Assembly (NCBI GenBank): GCA_040902425.1
Contig: JBBDXI010000041.1
Span: forward strand, 62,001 to 126,000
DNA from: JBBDXI01 sp040902425
GTDB taxonomy: Bacteria > Planctomycetota > Phycisphaerae > Phycisphaerales > UBA1924
Reading direction: 5' to 3'
DNA length: 64,000 nucleotides
In this document: positions 21,124 through 29,717 of the stretch, piece by piece
How positions within the stretch are numbered: position 1 is the stretch's first letter
How the letters are laid out: the number at the start of each line of letters is the position of its first letter
Notes under the pieces: model-generated
What the model was told of the DNA's origin: nothing
Databases searched by the model: none
The model's input: only the letters and a program-made list of their open reading frames with translations
Program-made: the position numbers and the translations under genes

Positions 21124-22863
21124 ATGCCGCAGACCATCGCCCGCGGGCTCACCCACGCCTGGACCTACCGGCAGCCCCCCGCCCCCGATGGCGCGGACCT
21201 GGTCTCCCGCATCCTCGCCGTCCGGGGCATCACCGACGGAACGGCGCCCGCCTTCCTCGAGCCCTCCCTCAACCACCTGCACGACCCGTCGCTGCTCCCC
21301 GGCATGGATGCGGCCGCGGAGCGGGTCCTCTCGGCGATCGCCGGGGGCGAGCGGGTCGTCATCTACGGCGACTACGACGTCGATGGGATCACGGCGACCG
21401 CGATCCTCTACCACACGCTGCGGGCGATCGATCCGGCGTGCGGCGTCGGCACCTACGTCCCCCACCGCCTGGAGGAGGGCTACGGCCTCAACGCCGAGGC
21501 GCTGCGGCAGCTCGCCGCCGAGGGGGCGCGGCTCGTCATCTCCGTCGATTGCGGCGTCACGGCCGCCGGCCCCGCCCGCGCCGCCCGCGAGGCGGGCCTG
21601 GACCTCATCATCACCGACCACCACAACCTCCCCGAGGGCGGCGAGCCGCTGCCGGAGGCGTGCGCCATCGTCCACCCGCGGCTGCCCGGGTCGGCGTACC
21701 CGTTCGGCCACCTCTCCGGCGCGGGCGTGGCGTACAAGCTCGCCTGGCGCCTGCTCAGCCTGCACGCCGGCGGCGGGCGCGTCCACGCCCACCACCGCGA
21801 GCTGCTGGTGAACCTGCTGGGCTTCGCCGCCCTGGGCACGATCGCCGACGTCGTGCCCCTCGTCGGCGAGAACCGCGTCCTGGCCCGCTTCGGCCTCGGC
21901 CGCATCAAGCACTCGCCCTTCCCCGGCCTGCGGGCGCTGGTCGAGGCCGCCGGCCTCGCCGGCGAGAACATCGACGCCGAGCACGCGGGCTTCGCCCTGG
22001 GCCCGCGCCTGAACGCCGCCGGACGCCTCGGCCACGCGCGCGAGGCCGTCGAGCTGTTCACCAGCGCCCCACCGGAGCGCCACGCCGAGATCGCCCGAAA
22101 CCTCACGCGCCTCAACGACCAGCGACGCGCCACCGAGCTGCGCATCGCCGAGCAGGCCGCCGAGATGGCCGCGGCCGCGGGGATGACCGCCCCGGACCGG
22201 CGTGCGATCGTCCTCGCCCACGAGGACTGGCACCAGGGCGTAGTGGGGATCGTGTGCTCGCGCCTGGTGGACCGCTTCTGCCGGCCGACGATCCTGATGC
22301 AGCGGCGCGAGGGGCGGTGCTACGGCTCGGGGCGGAGCGTCGCGGGGTTCAGCCTGCACGGCGCGCTCACGACGTGCGCGGGGCGGCTCGCCCGCTACGG
22401 CGGGCACGACATGGCCGCGGGGCTGGAACTGGAGGACGCGGAGCTCGGAGGATTCGCCGAGGAGTTCACCGCCTGCGCCAACGCGCAGCTGGCGGAGGAT
22501 GACCTGGTCCCGAAGCTGACGCTGGATGCCGACGCCCGCCTGCCTGAGCTGACCGCGGGCGCGGTGGGGCGGCTGGAATGCCTCGCCCCCTTCGGCATGG
22601 CCAACCCGCGGGTGCGGGTGCGGATCAGCGGCGCCCGCCTGTCGTCGCGCCCCATGCCCGTCGGATCCGGCGGCCAGCACGTCGCCCTCACGGTCTCGCA
22701 GGATGGCCGGGCCATGCGGATGCTCGGCTGGCGCTGGGCCGAGCGTGCCGGCGGTCTGCCCGCGGGGGTCGATCTGGACATGGTCATCTCCCCCAAGCTG
22801 AGCGCGTGGAACGGCGTCACCAGCGTGGAGCCGGAGATCGTGGACCTCGCGGTGAACGCCTGA
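21124..22863 (+). CDS. recJ: Single-stranded-DNA-specific 5'-3' exonuclease RecJ
   Basis: 579 residues, normal length. DHH-family motifs: VIYGDYDVDGITATAIL (motif I), SVDCGVTA (motif II), ITDHHNLPE (motif III) and GTIADVVPL (motif IV). The DHHA1 nucleic-acid-binding part includes GRSVAGFSLHGAL and the YGGHDMAAGL signature. It degrades ssDNA in recombination and mismatch or base-excision repair. The ATG lacks a strong ribosome site; AAGG lies about 12 nt upstream. It is transcribed alone, convergent with the secretin operon. Confidence 0.93.
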   Translation: MPQTIARGLTHAWTYRQPPAPDGADLVSRILAVRGITDGTAPAFLEPSLNHLHDPSLLPGMDAAAERVLSAIAGGERVVIYGDYDVDGITATAILYHTLRAIDPACGVGTYVPHRLEEGYGLNAEALRQLAAEGARLVISVDCGVTAAGPARAAREAGLDLIITDHHNLPEGGEPLPEACAIVHPRLPGSAYPFGHLSGAGVAYKLAWRLLSLHAGGGRVHAHHRELLVNLLGFAALGTIADVVPLVGENRVLARFGLGRIKHSPFPGLRALVEAAGLAGENIDAEHAGFALGPRLNAAGRLGHAREAVELFTSAPPERHAEIARNLTRLNDQRRATELRIAEQAAEMAAAAGMTAPDRRAIVLAHEDWHQGVVGIVCSRLVDRFCRPTILMQRREGRCYGSGRSVAGFSLHGALTTCAGRLARYGGHDMAAGLELEDAELGGFAEEFTACANAQLAEDDLVPKLTLDADARLPELTAGAVGRLECLAPFGMANPRVRVRISGARLSSRPMPVGSGGQHVALTVSQDGRAMRMLGWRWAERAGGLPAGVDLDMVISPKLSAWNGVTSVEPEIVDLAVNA

Positions 22864-22880
22864 CAGCGGGCCGTCCCGGG

Positions 22881-22911
22881 AAAAAGACACCGACCCCCTT
22901 TCGGGGGTCGG
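22881..22911 (-). terminator. Terminator of the pseudopilin/secretin operon
   Basis: Perfect 9-bp stem CCGACCCCC/GGGGGTCGG, loop TTTC, followed on the minus strand by TGTCTTTTT. It is 36 nt after the last gene of the leftward operon. Confidence 0.9.
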
Positions 22912-22946
22912 CGGCACAGCTCGCTCGACTCAGGAAATACGCTCGC

Positions 22947-24155
22947 TCACTCGCCGGTGGGCACCGCCGTCACCGCCTTGCGGGCCTGCTCGTTCTGCGG
23001 ATCGAGGCTCAGGGCCGCCTCGAAGGCCGCCCGCGCCTCGGGCATCCGCCCCATCTCCTTCAGGATCACGCCCTTGAGCATGAACGGCTCGACCTCCCTG
23101 CCGGCCCGCTCGCAGGCGCGCTCGACGCTGATGAGGGCCGCGTTCATGTCCCGCTGCTTGCGCTGCCACAGGGCCCGCAGCATGTAGCCGTCGGCCCGCT
23201 CGGGGGCCAGGGCCACCACGCGGGTGAAGCTCATCCGCACGCGGTTCATGTCGCGGAGCACGTAGGCCGTGTTGCCCAGCAGCACCCAGGCCTCGACGTC
23301 CTTCTGCCCCGCGTCGTCGCTGGTCAGGTCCAGCAGCACGGTGCGGGCCTCGACCGGCCGGTCCAGCTGCACCAGGCAGCGGGCCTTCATGTGCCGCAGG
23401 TCGCGCCGGTCCTTGCCGCCCTCCATCTTCAGGAGGCGGTTGATGTTGAACTCCGCCTCGCCCCAGCGCCCGGTCGACAGCTGCGACCGCACCAGGTCCT
23501 CCAGCACGCCGTTGTCGTCCGGGGCCAGCAGGCGGGCCTCGTCGAAGAGCGTGCAGGCGCTCTCCGCGTCGCCCCGCATCATCGCGATGTGCCCCAGCGT
23601 CTGGCGCACGCCCGCGTTGTGCAGGAAGTTCTCCGTCCCTTCCCGTTTCGTCAGGAAGTGCTCCGCCTCGGTCAGGCGGCCCATGTCCATGAACGTCTCG
23701 GCCGCCGCCACCGCGTACTGCGCGCTCGCCGGGTCCAGCTCCGCCGCCCGCGTGTACCGCGCCAGGGCCTGCTCCGGCTGGTTGAAGCGCTCGTACAGGT
23801 TCCCGAGGTAGTACTGCGCGTCCACGTTCTCCGGCTTGATCTGCTCGGCCTCGGAGAACGCCGCCGCCGCCTTGTCCAGGTCGCCCTGCTCCAGCAGGAT
23901 GCGCCCGTGCAGCACGTGGGCGATGTCCAGGGCCGGGTTGATCGCCAGGCACCGCTCGATGTACTTGCGGGCCTTCTTCAGGTCGCCCGAGCGGAACGCC
24001 TGGTCGGCCTGCTGGTACTCGTTCATCGACTTGAGCTCGGCCATCCGGCGCTCGGCGATCTCCTTGCCTTCCTTGGTGTACTTCCCGTGCCCCTTGCACC
24101 CGGCGAGGCCGGTGAGGGCGATCAGGGCGATGGCGAGAAGGGGCGTGGTGCGCAT
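22947..24155 (-). CDS. TPR lipoprotein at the end of the pseudopilin/secretin operon
   Basis: 402 residues. Lipobox LAGC with Cys20; CGGAG lies 8 nt before the ATG. At least eight tetratricopeptide repeats follow, for example ARKYIERCLAINPALDIAHV, AAAFSEAEQIKPENVDAQY and ALARYTRAAELDPASAQYA. Lipidated TPR proteins such as PilF/PilW are pilotins that carry secretin subunits to the outer membrane; encoded after a secretin, this is the likely role. It is larger than known pilotins (about 250 residues), so a wider scaffold role is possible. Confidence 0.8.
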   Translation of the reverse strand: MRTTPLLAIALIALTGLAGCKGHGKYTKEGKEIAERRMAELKSMNEYQQADQAFRSGDLKKARKYIERCLAINPALDIAHVLHGRILLEQGDLDKAAAAFSEAEQIKPENVDAQYYLGNLYERFNQPEQALARYTRAAELDPASAQYAVAAAETFMDMGRLTEAEHFLTKREGTENFLHNAGVRQTLGHIAMMRGDAESACTLFDEARLLAPDDNGVLEDLVRSQLSTGRWGEAEFNINRLLKMEGGKDRRDLRHMKARCLVQLDRPVEARTVLLDLTSDDAGQKDVEAWVLLGNTAYVLRDMNRVRMSFTRVVALAPERADGYMLRALWQRKQRDMNAALISVERACERAGREVEPFMLKGVILKEMGRMPEARAAFEAALSLDPQNEQARKAVTAVPTGE

Positions 24156-24243
24156 GCGTTCGCTCCGTGAACTGATTGAGTCGGCGGCGGGGAGAGGAAA
24201 GACCCGGGGCGGGCGGCGGCCCGCGCCGGGCGGTGGGTTCGCG

Positions 24244-26886
24244 TTACCGCCCCTCGGTGGGCGCGGAGGTGATCGTGCTGGCGCCGGGGGCCGCCTGGCG
24301 CTGGGCGTGGCTGCGGTACAGCATCCACATGCCGCGGAAACCGAACGAGGCGCTGCCCGGCGTCCCGGTGCTCGCCGTGGCCTGCACGGGGACGGGCGCC
24401 GGGACGGGCTCGGCGACTGGCGCCTTCTGGTCCGCCGGCTGCTCGGGCGTGCCCGTCGGCGTGGCGCTCAGCATCTGCTCGAGGCCCGGGGTCGGGAAGG
24501 CCGCGGCTGTCGGGTCGCCCGCCGGCTCGGTCGCCGGCTCGGTCACGGGCGACTCCTCGGCGTCGTCCGGAACCGCCGGCAGCCACATCTGCTCGGGCTG
24601 CGCCTGCCCGGGCTGGGCCGGAGCCTCGACGGGCTCGAGCGTCTCGACCGCGACGATGGGCGCGGGGGCGGCGCGGTTCTTGGCCGTCCGCATGGCGATC
24701 ATCTCGCCGGGGTCCTGCTCGCCGGGCACGTCGAAGGGGCGGGCGGTCCGCACGACGGGCGCCGCCGGGGCCGGCGTCAGGTCCGCCGCCTCGGCGGCCT
24801 CGATCGGGGGGAGCGACTCGGCGCTGGAGTGCTTCGCCGAGATCTCGTTGAGCGTCTTCTGGAGCTCGCCGCTGATGATCTCATCCTGGATCGACTTCTG
24901 CGGCCAGTTGGCCTTCTCGTTCAGGATCGCCTCGCGCAGGGCGATCGCGTCGGGCTGGTTGTGGTTCATCCGCAGCGACTGGCGGATCTTGAAGAGCGCC
25001 TTGTCGTGATTCCCCTGGCGGGCCAGCTCGGTCGCCTGGACCATGAGCTGCTGGGTGCGCTTCTCGCGGCTCCAGTACGCCAGGCCCTCGCGCGACCCGG
25101 TGCGGACCCGGTCCACGGTCGCCTCGGCCCGGAGGCCCTGATCGACCAGGACCGACTCGCTCACGACCGTCGGCGTGATCATGAAGATGATCTCGTTGCG
25201 GTCGGTCGCGTCGTCGTGCCCGCGGAAGGCGTAGCCCACGATCGGGATGTCGCCCAGGCCGGGAATCTGCCGGCGCGAGTTGGTCGTCGACTCGCGGAAG
25301 AGCCCGCCCAGCACGATGGTCTGCCCGTCGCGGACCATCACGTTGGCCGCCAGCTCGTTGCTGATCTCGTCGGGGATCGTCACCGCGGCGCCGCCCGTGT
25401 TGGTGACGTTGCGGATCACCGCCTCCGACACCTTGGGCCGCAGGTCCATACGGATCATGCCGTCGCTGCTCACGAACGGACGCACCATCAGCTGCGTGCC
25501 CGTGTCGAGGAACTCCACCGTCTGCGTCGTGCTCGTGTCGGTCGCCGTCGTGCTCAGGTAGCCGACCTTCCGGCCGACGAGCACCCGGGCCGGCTGGCGG
25601 TTCAGGCACAGCACGTTGGGGCGCGAGAGGATCGTCGTGTCGGAGACCTGGTCGAGGATGCGGAGGAACGCGGCCACGTCGTTGGCCACGAGGCCCAGCT
25701 TCAGCGTGCCCGGGCCGGCGACGTTGCCGACGTTGGTCGAGAGGGCGCGGCCCTTGTCGTCGCCGGGGATCACCGCCGTCGGCGAGCCGCCCGTGCCCGT
25801 GCTCGTCCCGGTGCCCGTCCCGGTCCCCGTGCCCGTGCTGCTCCCGCCTGCGCCGCCGCCGTTGATCAGGGCGTCGGCGGCGCGGAGCGGCCCGCCCAGG
25901 CCCACGAAGTCGGTGAAGTTCAGGTCGCCGATGATGGAGAAGTCCACGCCGAAGGCGTTGGCCTCGTTCAGGCTCGTCTGCAGGATCGTCGCCTCGATCA
26001 GCACCTGCGCCGGCCGGGTGTCCATCTCCTTGAGGATCTTCTCGATCTCCGAGAGGTTCTCGGCGAAGTCGAAGACCACCAGCGTCGAGTCGTGGGCGAA
26101 GTCCTCCCCGCCGCTGGGGGCCTCGGTGCCGCCCGCGGCCATCGCGGGCTTGCCGTTGGTCTTGATCTGCCCGCGCTCGGAGAGCAGCGGCTTGACGAAC
26201 TCCCCGGCGTCCACCGCCGCGAGGTAGTTCAGCTTCAGCACCTTCCACACCGGGGCCCGCTCGGCCTCCTGGAGGACCTTGATCTCGTCCAGCGTGTAGA
26301 CGTAGATGAAGTTGCCCTTCTCGATGTAGCCGTAGCCGTTGACGTGCAGGATCGCGTCCAGGGCCTCGTAGAAGGTCACGCCGTACAGGTTCGCGGTCAC
26401 CACCGCCGAGACGTTCTTGCTCGTGATGATGTTCCGCTGCGCCTGGATGGAGAGCATCTGGAGGACGTTCGCCAGGTCCTCGTCGTTGACGTGCAGGTCC
26501 ACCTGCAGGTGCTCATCGACCTTGACCTTCCCGTCGCCGTCGGCGGCAGGGGGCTCGCCCTCCCCGGGCTGGGCGGCGGCCGGCGCGTCGGGCCTCGCCG
26601 GGACGGCGGGGGTCGAGACGGCCGGGGCCGCGGGCTGGTCGCCCGCCTTCCTGATGACCTTGCCGCCCGGGCCCGAGGGCTTGGAGGCGGGGCCGGAGGG
26701 CAACGGCGGCGCGAGGTTGGTCCCCGCGGGCTGCTGCTGGGCGACCAGCTTCGGGGGCGGGGGCCGGTTGGCCCCGCCGGAGTTCTGGCCCAGGGCCTCC
26801 GCGGTCCCGGCCATCACGAAGAGGGCCGCCGCCAGTGTGGTGAAGGCCCGGCCGGTGTGCTGAAGGTTGGTATGCCGCTCGCCCAT
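24244..26886 (-). CDS. Secretin (GspD/PilQ-like outer-membrane channel)
   Basis: 880 residues; AAGGAG lies 7 nt before the ATG, followed by a signal peptide to about residue 33. A Pro/Ala-rich segment is followed by N0/N1-type ring domains (QAQRNIITSKNVSAVV, LDAILHVNGYGYIEKG, DTRPAQVLIEATILQT). A Gly-Thr tandem repeat (about residues 348-366) sits in the N3 loop. The secretin core (about 400-575) shows TILSRPNVLCLNRQPARVLVG, VRDGQTIVLGGLFRES and NEIIFMITPTVV. The last 300 residues are helical then Pro/Ala-rich and ABC unlike standard secretins. It should form the outer-membrane gate of a type II secretion or pilus-like machine with the pseudopilins of this operon. Confidence 0.9.
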   Translation of the reverse strand: MGERHTNLQHTGRAFTTLAAALFVMAGTAEALGQNSGGANRPPPPKLVAQQQPAGTNLAPPLPSGPASKPSGPGGKVIRKAGDQPAAPAVSTPAVPARPDAPAAAQPGEGEPPAADGDGKVKVDEHLQVDLHVNDEDLANVLQMLSIQAQRNIITSKNVSAVVTANLYGVTFYEALDAILHVNGYGYIEKGNFIYVYTLDEIKVLQEAERAPVWKVLKLNYLAAVDAGEFVKPLLSERGQIKTNGKPAMAAGGTEAPSGGEDFAHDSTLVVFDFAENLSEIEKILKEMDTRPAQVLIEATILQTSLNEANAFGVDFSIIGDLNFTDFVGLGGPLRAADALINGGGAGGSSTGTGTGTGTGTSTGTGGSPTAVIPGDDKGRALSTNVGNVAGPGTLKLGLVANDVAAFLRILDQVSDTTILSRPNVLCLNRQPARVLVGRKVGYLSTTATDTSTTQTVEFLDTGTQLMVRPFVSSDGMIRMDLRPKVSEAVIRNVTNTGGAAVTIPDEISNELAANVMVRDGQTIVLGGLFRESTTNSRRQIPGLGDIPIVGYAFRGHDDATDRNEIIFMITPTVVSESVLVDQGLRAEATVDRVRTGSREGLAYWSREKRTQQLMVQATELARQGNHDKALFKIRQSLRMNHNQPDAIALREAILNEKANWPQKSIQDEIISGELQKTLNEISAKHSSAESLPPIEAAEAADLTPAPAAPVVRTARPFDVPGEQDPGEMIAMRTAKNRAAPAPIVAVETLEPVEAPAQPGQAQPEQMWLPAVPDDAEESPVTEPATEPAGDPTAAAFPTPGLEQMLSATPTGTPEQPADQKAPVAEPVPAPVPVQATASTGTPGSASFGFRGMWMLYRSHAQRQAAPGASTITSAPTEGR

Positions 26887-27070
26887 GACTGCTCCTTGGA
26901 TCCTGCCCGGAAAGAAGGGGCCGGCCGCTCGCGCCCGGGGCCCGGGCGCCGTGTCGCGGCGTCCCCCGTTTGTCGTCCGATCCAACGGGGGACTTTGGGC
27001 GAGTTGGTGGGGCGGGGCCGGTCTGCGCGGGCTGGTGAAGGAGCGCCGAAGTTGCGCTCGCGCGCCGGCG

Positions 27071-27262
27071 TTACCGGCCCCGCGGCGAGGGGCGCGGGCC
27101 GGGGTCCGCCTGGCGCTGGTCGGGCTCGGCGTAGGCCGTGCGCGGCACGCCGGTCACCAGCTTCAGGCGCGACCAGAACAGCAGGGCGAACCCCGCCATC
27201 AGAAGGCACAGCACGGCCATCGTCAGCCGTCGCCGCGTCGAGCATGTCTTGCCGCTGGTCAT
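27071..27262 (-). CDS. Small single-pass membrane protein in the pseudopilin operon
   Basis: 63 residues. It starts 13 nt after the GspH-like stop and has an AGGGG stretch upstream. A basic N-terminus (MTSGKTCSTRRR) precedes one transmembrane helix (about residues 15-36, AVLCLLMAGFALLFWSRL), so the C-terminal 25 polar, Pro/Arg-rich residues would be outside. Spacing and strand fit a genuine operon member. Possibly a small inner-membrane assembly factor. No family recognised. Confidence 0.6.
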   Translation of the reverse strand: MTSGKTCSTRRRLTMAVLCLLMAGFALLFWSRLKLVTGVPRTAYAEPDQRQADPGPRPSPRGR

Positions 27263-27275
27263 GGCTTGCCCCTGG

Positions 27276-27812
27276 TCACGGCCCGGAAACGCGGGTCACC
27301 GTCACCCGGCCCGTGTACGGCTCGATGGTGACGTGGAAGACCGACCCCGAGCCGCTGATGACGACCGTGCCGCCGTTCCCGGGCGTGGTGCTGCCTGGGG
27401 CCACCACCGGGCCGCCCAGCTCGTCGAAAATCAGGTCCGTGCCCCCGCCGTCGAAGGTCGCCGAGACCAGGCGGGCGTCGTGGAACTTCCGCGAGTTGCT
27501 CAGCAGCACCGTGTAGATGGTGTCGGCCGCGGGGTTCAGCGTGCCCCCCCGCACCTCGACCACCGAGTAGCTGTTGGCGGCCACGTTGAACATGATGGCC
27601 CGGCCCTGCTGGCGGGCCAGGGCGTCGGACTGGGCGAAGTTCACGTCGGCCACGATGGTGCGGACCGCCGCCTGGATCCGCAGGACGTCGGTGCTCCCGA
27701 TCGAGGGGACCACCAGAGCGCTGGCGATGCCGAGCATCACGATGACGATCAGCATCTCGACCAGCGTGTAGCCGTGGAAACGCGGGGGCTGGGGACGCAG
27801 GGTCATCCGCAT
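27276..27812 (-). CDS. GspH-like minor pseudopilin
   Basis: 178 residues. The prepilin peptidase site is HG|YTLVEMLIVIVMLGIASAL after a 14-residue basic leader, with Glu at +5. The beta-rich remainder (FDELGGPVVAPG, VFHVTIEPYTGRVTVTR) is like GspH/FimT minor pseudopilins. GGAG lies 7 nt before the ATG. It probably initiates or caps the pseudopilus. No prepilin peptidase or assembly ATPase is in the window, so those must be elsewhere in the genome. Confidence 0.85.
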   Translation of the reverse strand: MRMTLRPQPPRFHGYTLVEMLIVIVMLGIASALVVPSIGSTDVLRIQAAVRTIVADVNFAQSDALARQQGRAIMFNVAANSYSVVEVRGGTLNPAADTIYTVLLSNSRKFHDARLVSATFDGGGTDLIFDELGGPVVAPGSTTPGNGGTVVISGSGSVFHVTIEPYTGRVTVTRVSGP

Positions 27813-27830
27813 GCGGTGGCTCCGCCTCGC

Positions 27831-28250
27831 TTACTTGCCGGGGGCCGGGGGGGGCGCGGGCGCCGGCTCCGGGCGCGTCCGCAGCTCCGCGGGGAGCTTC
27901 ACCGGCGGCATGTCGATCACGCGGACCTCGATCCGGCCCGCCAGTCGGCTCTCGATCCGCTCCAGCCGCGAGTTCATGCTCCGCAGCTCCGAGATCATCT
28001 GCTTCCGCTGCTCCAGCGCGTTGGTCAGCCCGACCTCGATCGGCTGGTACTGCCGGGCCTCCGCGGGCGCAACCCCCGGCAGGCCGCTCCCCGCCCGCTC
28101 GGCCAGGCCGAGCGCGAGGAGGACGGCGATAGCGGTGAGGGCCGCGTTCTGATAGGCGCCGCGGGGGCGCCGGCCGGGGGAGAGGGGCGCGTTCATGCCC
28201 TCAGCATCGGCCACGGAGGGGCCCGGGGTAAGCAAGGTTCGAGAAGTCAT
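27831..28250 (-). CDS. Single-pass membrane coiled-coil protein in the pseudopilin operon
   Basis: 139 residues; GGAGG 7 nt upstream supports this ATG. A basic 30-residue N-terminus is followed by a hydrophobic segment (NAALTAIAVLLALGLAERA). Next comes a heptad-like coil (EQRKQMISELRSMNSRLERIESRLAGR) and a Pro-rich tail. Position between two pseudopilin genes suggests an assembly-platform or inner-membrane linker role comparable to GspL/PilN-type bitopic proteins, but there is no sequence match I can name. Confidence 0.6.
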   Translation of the reverse strand: MTSRTLLTPGPSVADAEGMNAPLSPGRRPRGAYQNAALTAIAVLLALGLAERAGSGLPGVAPAEARQYQPIEVGLTNALEQRKQMISELRSMNSRLERIESRLAGRIEVRVIDMPPVKLPAELRTRPEPAPAPPPAPGK

Positions 28251-28296
28251 GCCCGGCCTCCAGCGGCGTGGGGGATTGGGGTAGGGAACGACCGGC

Positions 28297-28725
28297 TCAG
28301 GGCTGCGGGTAGGGCTGATCCTGGCCGTCGAACGAACCGGCCCAGAGGTTGCCGGTGGCCGGATCGAAGATCCAGCCGTGGGCGTTCTGGAAGCCCGGGT
28401 CGGGCGCGTTGGCCAGGGCGACCACCGTCGCCGCGGCCCCGCCGACCCACAGGTTCTTGGGCGGGAACTTCAGGTAGTCGCCGCCGGCCTGCACCAACTG
28501 GCCCCAGGTGCCGTTGCCGGCCTGGATGCCGGGGTAGGTGCTGTTGTTGCGGACGTAGTAGACGCCGATGGCCTCGCGCAGCTTGACCAGCTGGTCCAGC
28601 GTCGCCATCGCCCTGGCCTCGGAGGTCGCGGTGTTGAACTGGGGCACCACGATCGCGGCGAGCACGCCGAGGATGATCACCACGATCAGGATCTCGACGA
28701 GCGTGAAGGCGGAACGGGTACGCAT
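28297..28725 (-). CDS. GspG-like major pseudopilin (second copy)
   Basis: 142 residues. A short leader MRTRSA precedes the cleaved and N-methylated FTLVEILIVVIILGVLAAIVVPQF helix, the classic type II pseudopilin start. The C-terminal part has GQLVQAGGDYLKFPPKN and GWIFDPATGNLW. AAGGAG lies 10 nt upstream. It is clearly paralogous to the gene at 28828-29274, with a near-identical first 35 residues and diverged globular part. Confidence 0.88.
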   Translation of the reverse strand: MRTRSAFTLVEILIVVIILGVLAAIVVPQFNTATSEARAMATLDQLVKLREAIGVYYVRNNSTYPGIQAGNGTWGQLVQAGGDYLKFPPKNLWVGGAAATVVALANAPDPGFQNAHGWIFDPATGNLWAGSFDGQDQPYPQP

Positions 28726-28827
28726 GCGGCGGGCTCCTTGGACAAACGGGCGCGGCCTGCCGCGCCCGTCTCTCGCTCGTAAAGCCCGGCGGGCCCGGTG
28801 AAGGGACCGCCGAGGAAGGTTCAACAG

Positions 28828-29274
28828 TTAGGGCACGTTCGGCGTGACGACGGCGTTAGCCTCGTCGAAGTAGCAGGCGCCCAGGGTGCCGGTGGCCTCG
28901 TCCCAGTGCCAGCCGAAGGTCGCCGCACCGACGAGACCCGGGGTGATGGTCGTGGAACCGTTCACCGGGTTGGCCGGGGGGCTCTTGAGGTAGCCGTTGT
29001 CGATCAGGAGGCCCCAGCCCTTGCCGGCGTGGAGCGGGTTGGTGCTGTCGACCGAGAGGGCCGCGACCGTCGGGTAGCCGACGGCGGGGTTGCGGGCCTT
29101 GTAGAGCTCGAGCTGGTTCTGGACCGTGTCCATCTGCGTCAGGATGTTGCCGCCCTGGGCGTCCTGGGTCGCGTTGGTGAACTGGGGCACCACGATCGCG
29201 GCGAGGATGCCGAGGATGACGACGACGATCAGAATTTCGACGAGCGTAAAGGCCTTGCTGACACGGTTGCGCAT
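28828..29274 (-). CDS. GspG-like major pseudopilin (first copy)
   Basis: 148 residues; AAGGAGAAG precedes the ATG. Leader MRNRVSKA, then FTLVEILIVVVILGILAAIVVPQF, with Glu+5. The globular part contains QLELYKARNPAVGYPTV and GYLKSPPANPVNGS, the latter resembling the calcium-site region of GspG. First gene of the operon and hence probably the major subunit. The tandem copy downstream suggests either two fibre types or a major/minor pair. Confidence 0.88.
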   Translation of the reverse strand: MRNRVSKAFTLVEILIVVVILGILAAIVVPQFTNATQDAQGGNILTQMDTVQNQLELYKARNPAVGYPTVAALSVDSTNPLHAGKGWGLLIDNGYLKSPPANPVNGSTTITPGLVGAATFGWHWDEATGTLGACYFDEANAVVTPNVP

Positions 29275-29655
29275 GAGCTTCTCCTTGGTCAAATGGTCCT
29301 TCCAGACCGTGCTGTTCCGGCTCCCTGCCGGGCGGGCTGACTCCTGGGGGCAAGGCCACACTGGCCTGGCGGACCCAATACGCCCGGCCGCGCTGCCGCG
29401 CGATCAGGCGCTCCTCGCGCCCCCCCCCGCACGGCCCGGGCGCGATTCGGTCGCGGGGGCGGCGCTCACACAACCGACCGACGCGACACGGGAAGTGAGA
29501 TCGGCCTTCGGCCGGCGCGTGTTGACCCGCGCGGGGCGCGCGGGCGGCGGGGGGGGGTCAAGCTGTGCGGCTTATCCGAGCGAAGGCGCGGCGCGTCCGA
29601 GAAGGACGCCCCGGCGCAACGCGGCGGTGTGGAAATGGACCGCCTGTGAGGCGCG
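29275..29655. other. Intergenic region upstream of the pseudopilin operon
   Basis: About 380 bp between the first pseudopilin and the terminator of the HEAT gene. It is extremely GC-rich with runs of C and G. It should hold the promoter of the seven-gene operon, but I could not identify convincing -35/-10 boxes; TATTGG near 29390 on the minus strand is the only candidate. No coding signal is seen. Confidence 0.5.
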
Positions 29656-29683
29656 AAAAAACCGGGGCGAGAACGCCCCGGTT
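29656..29683 (-). terminator. Terminator of the HEAT-repeat gene
   Basis: Perfect 8-bp stem CCGGGGCG/CGCCCCGG around a 4-nt loop, extended by AA/TT pairs, followed on the minus strand by six T. It lies 35 nt after the stop codon at 29718. Confidence 0.92.
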
Positions 29684-29717
29684 CGTGCGGGTCAGCCTGT
29701 CAGGGGGCGGTAACGCC

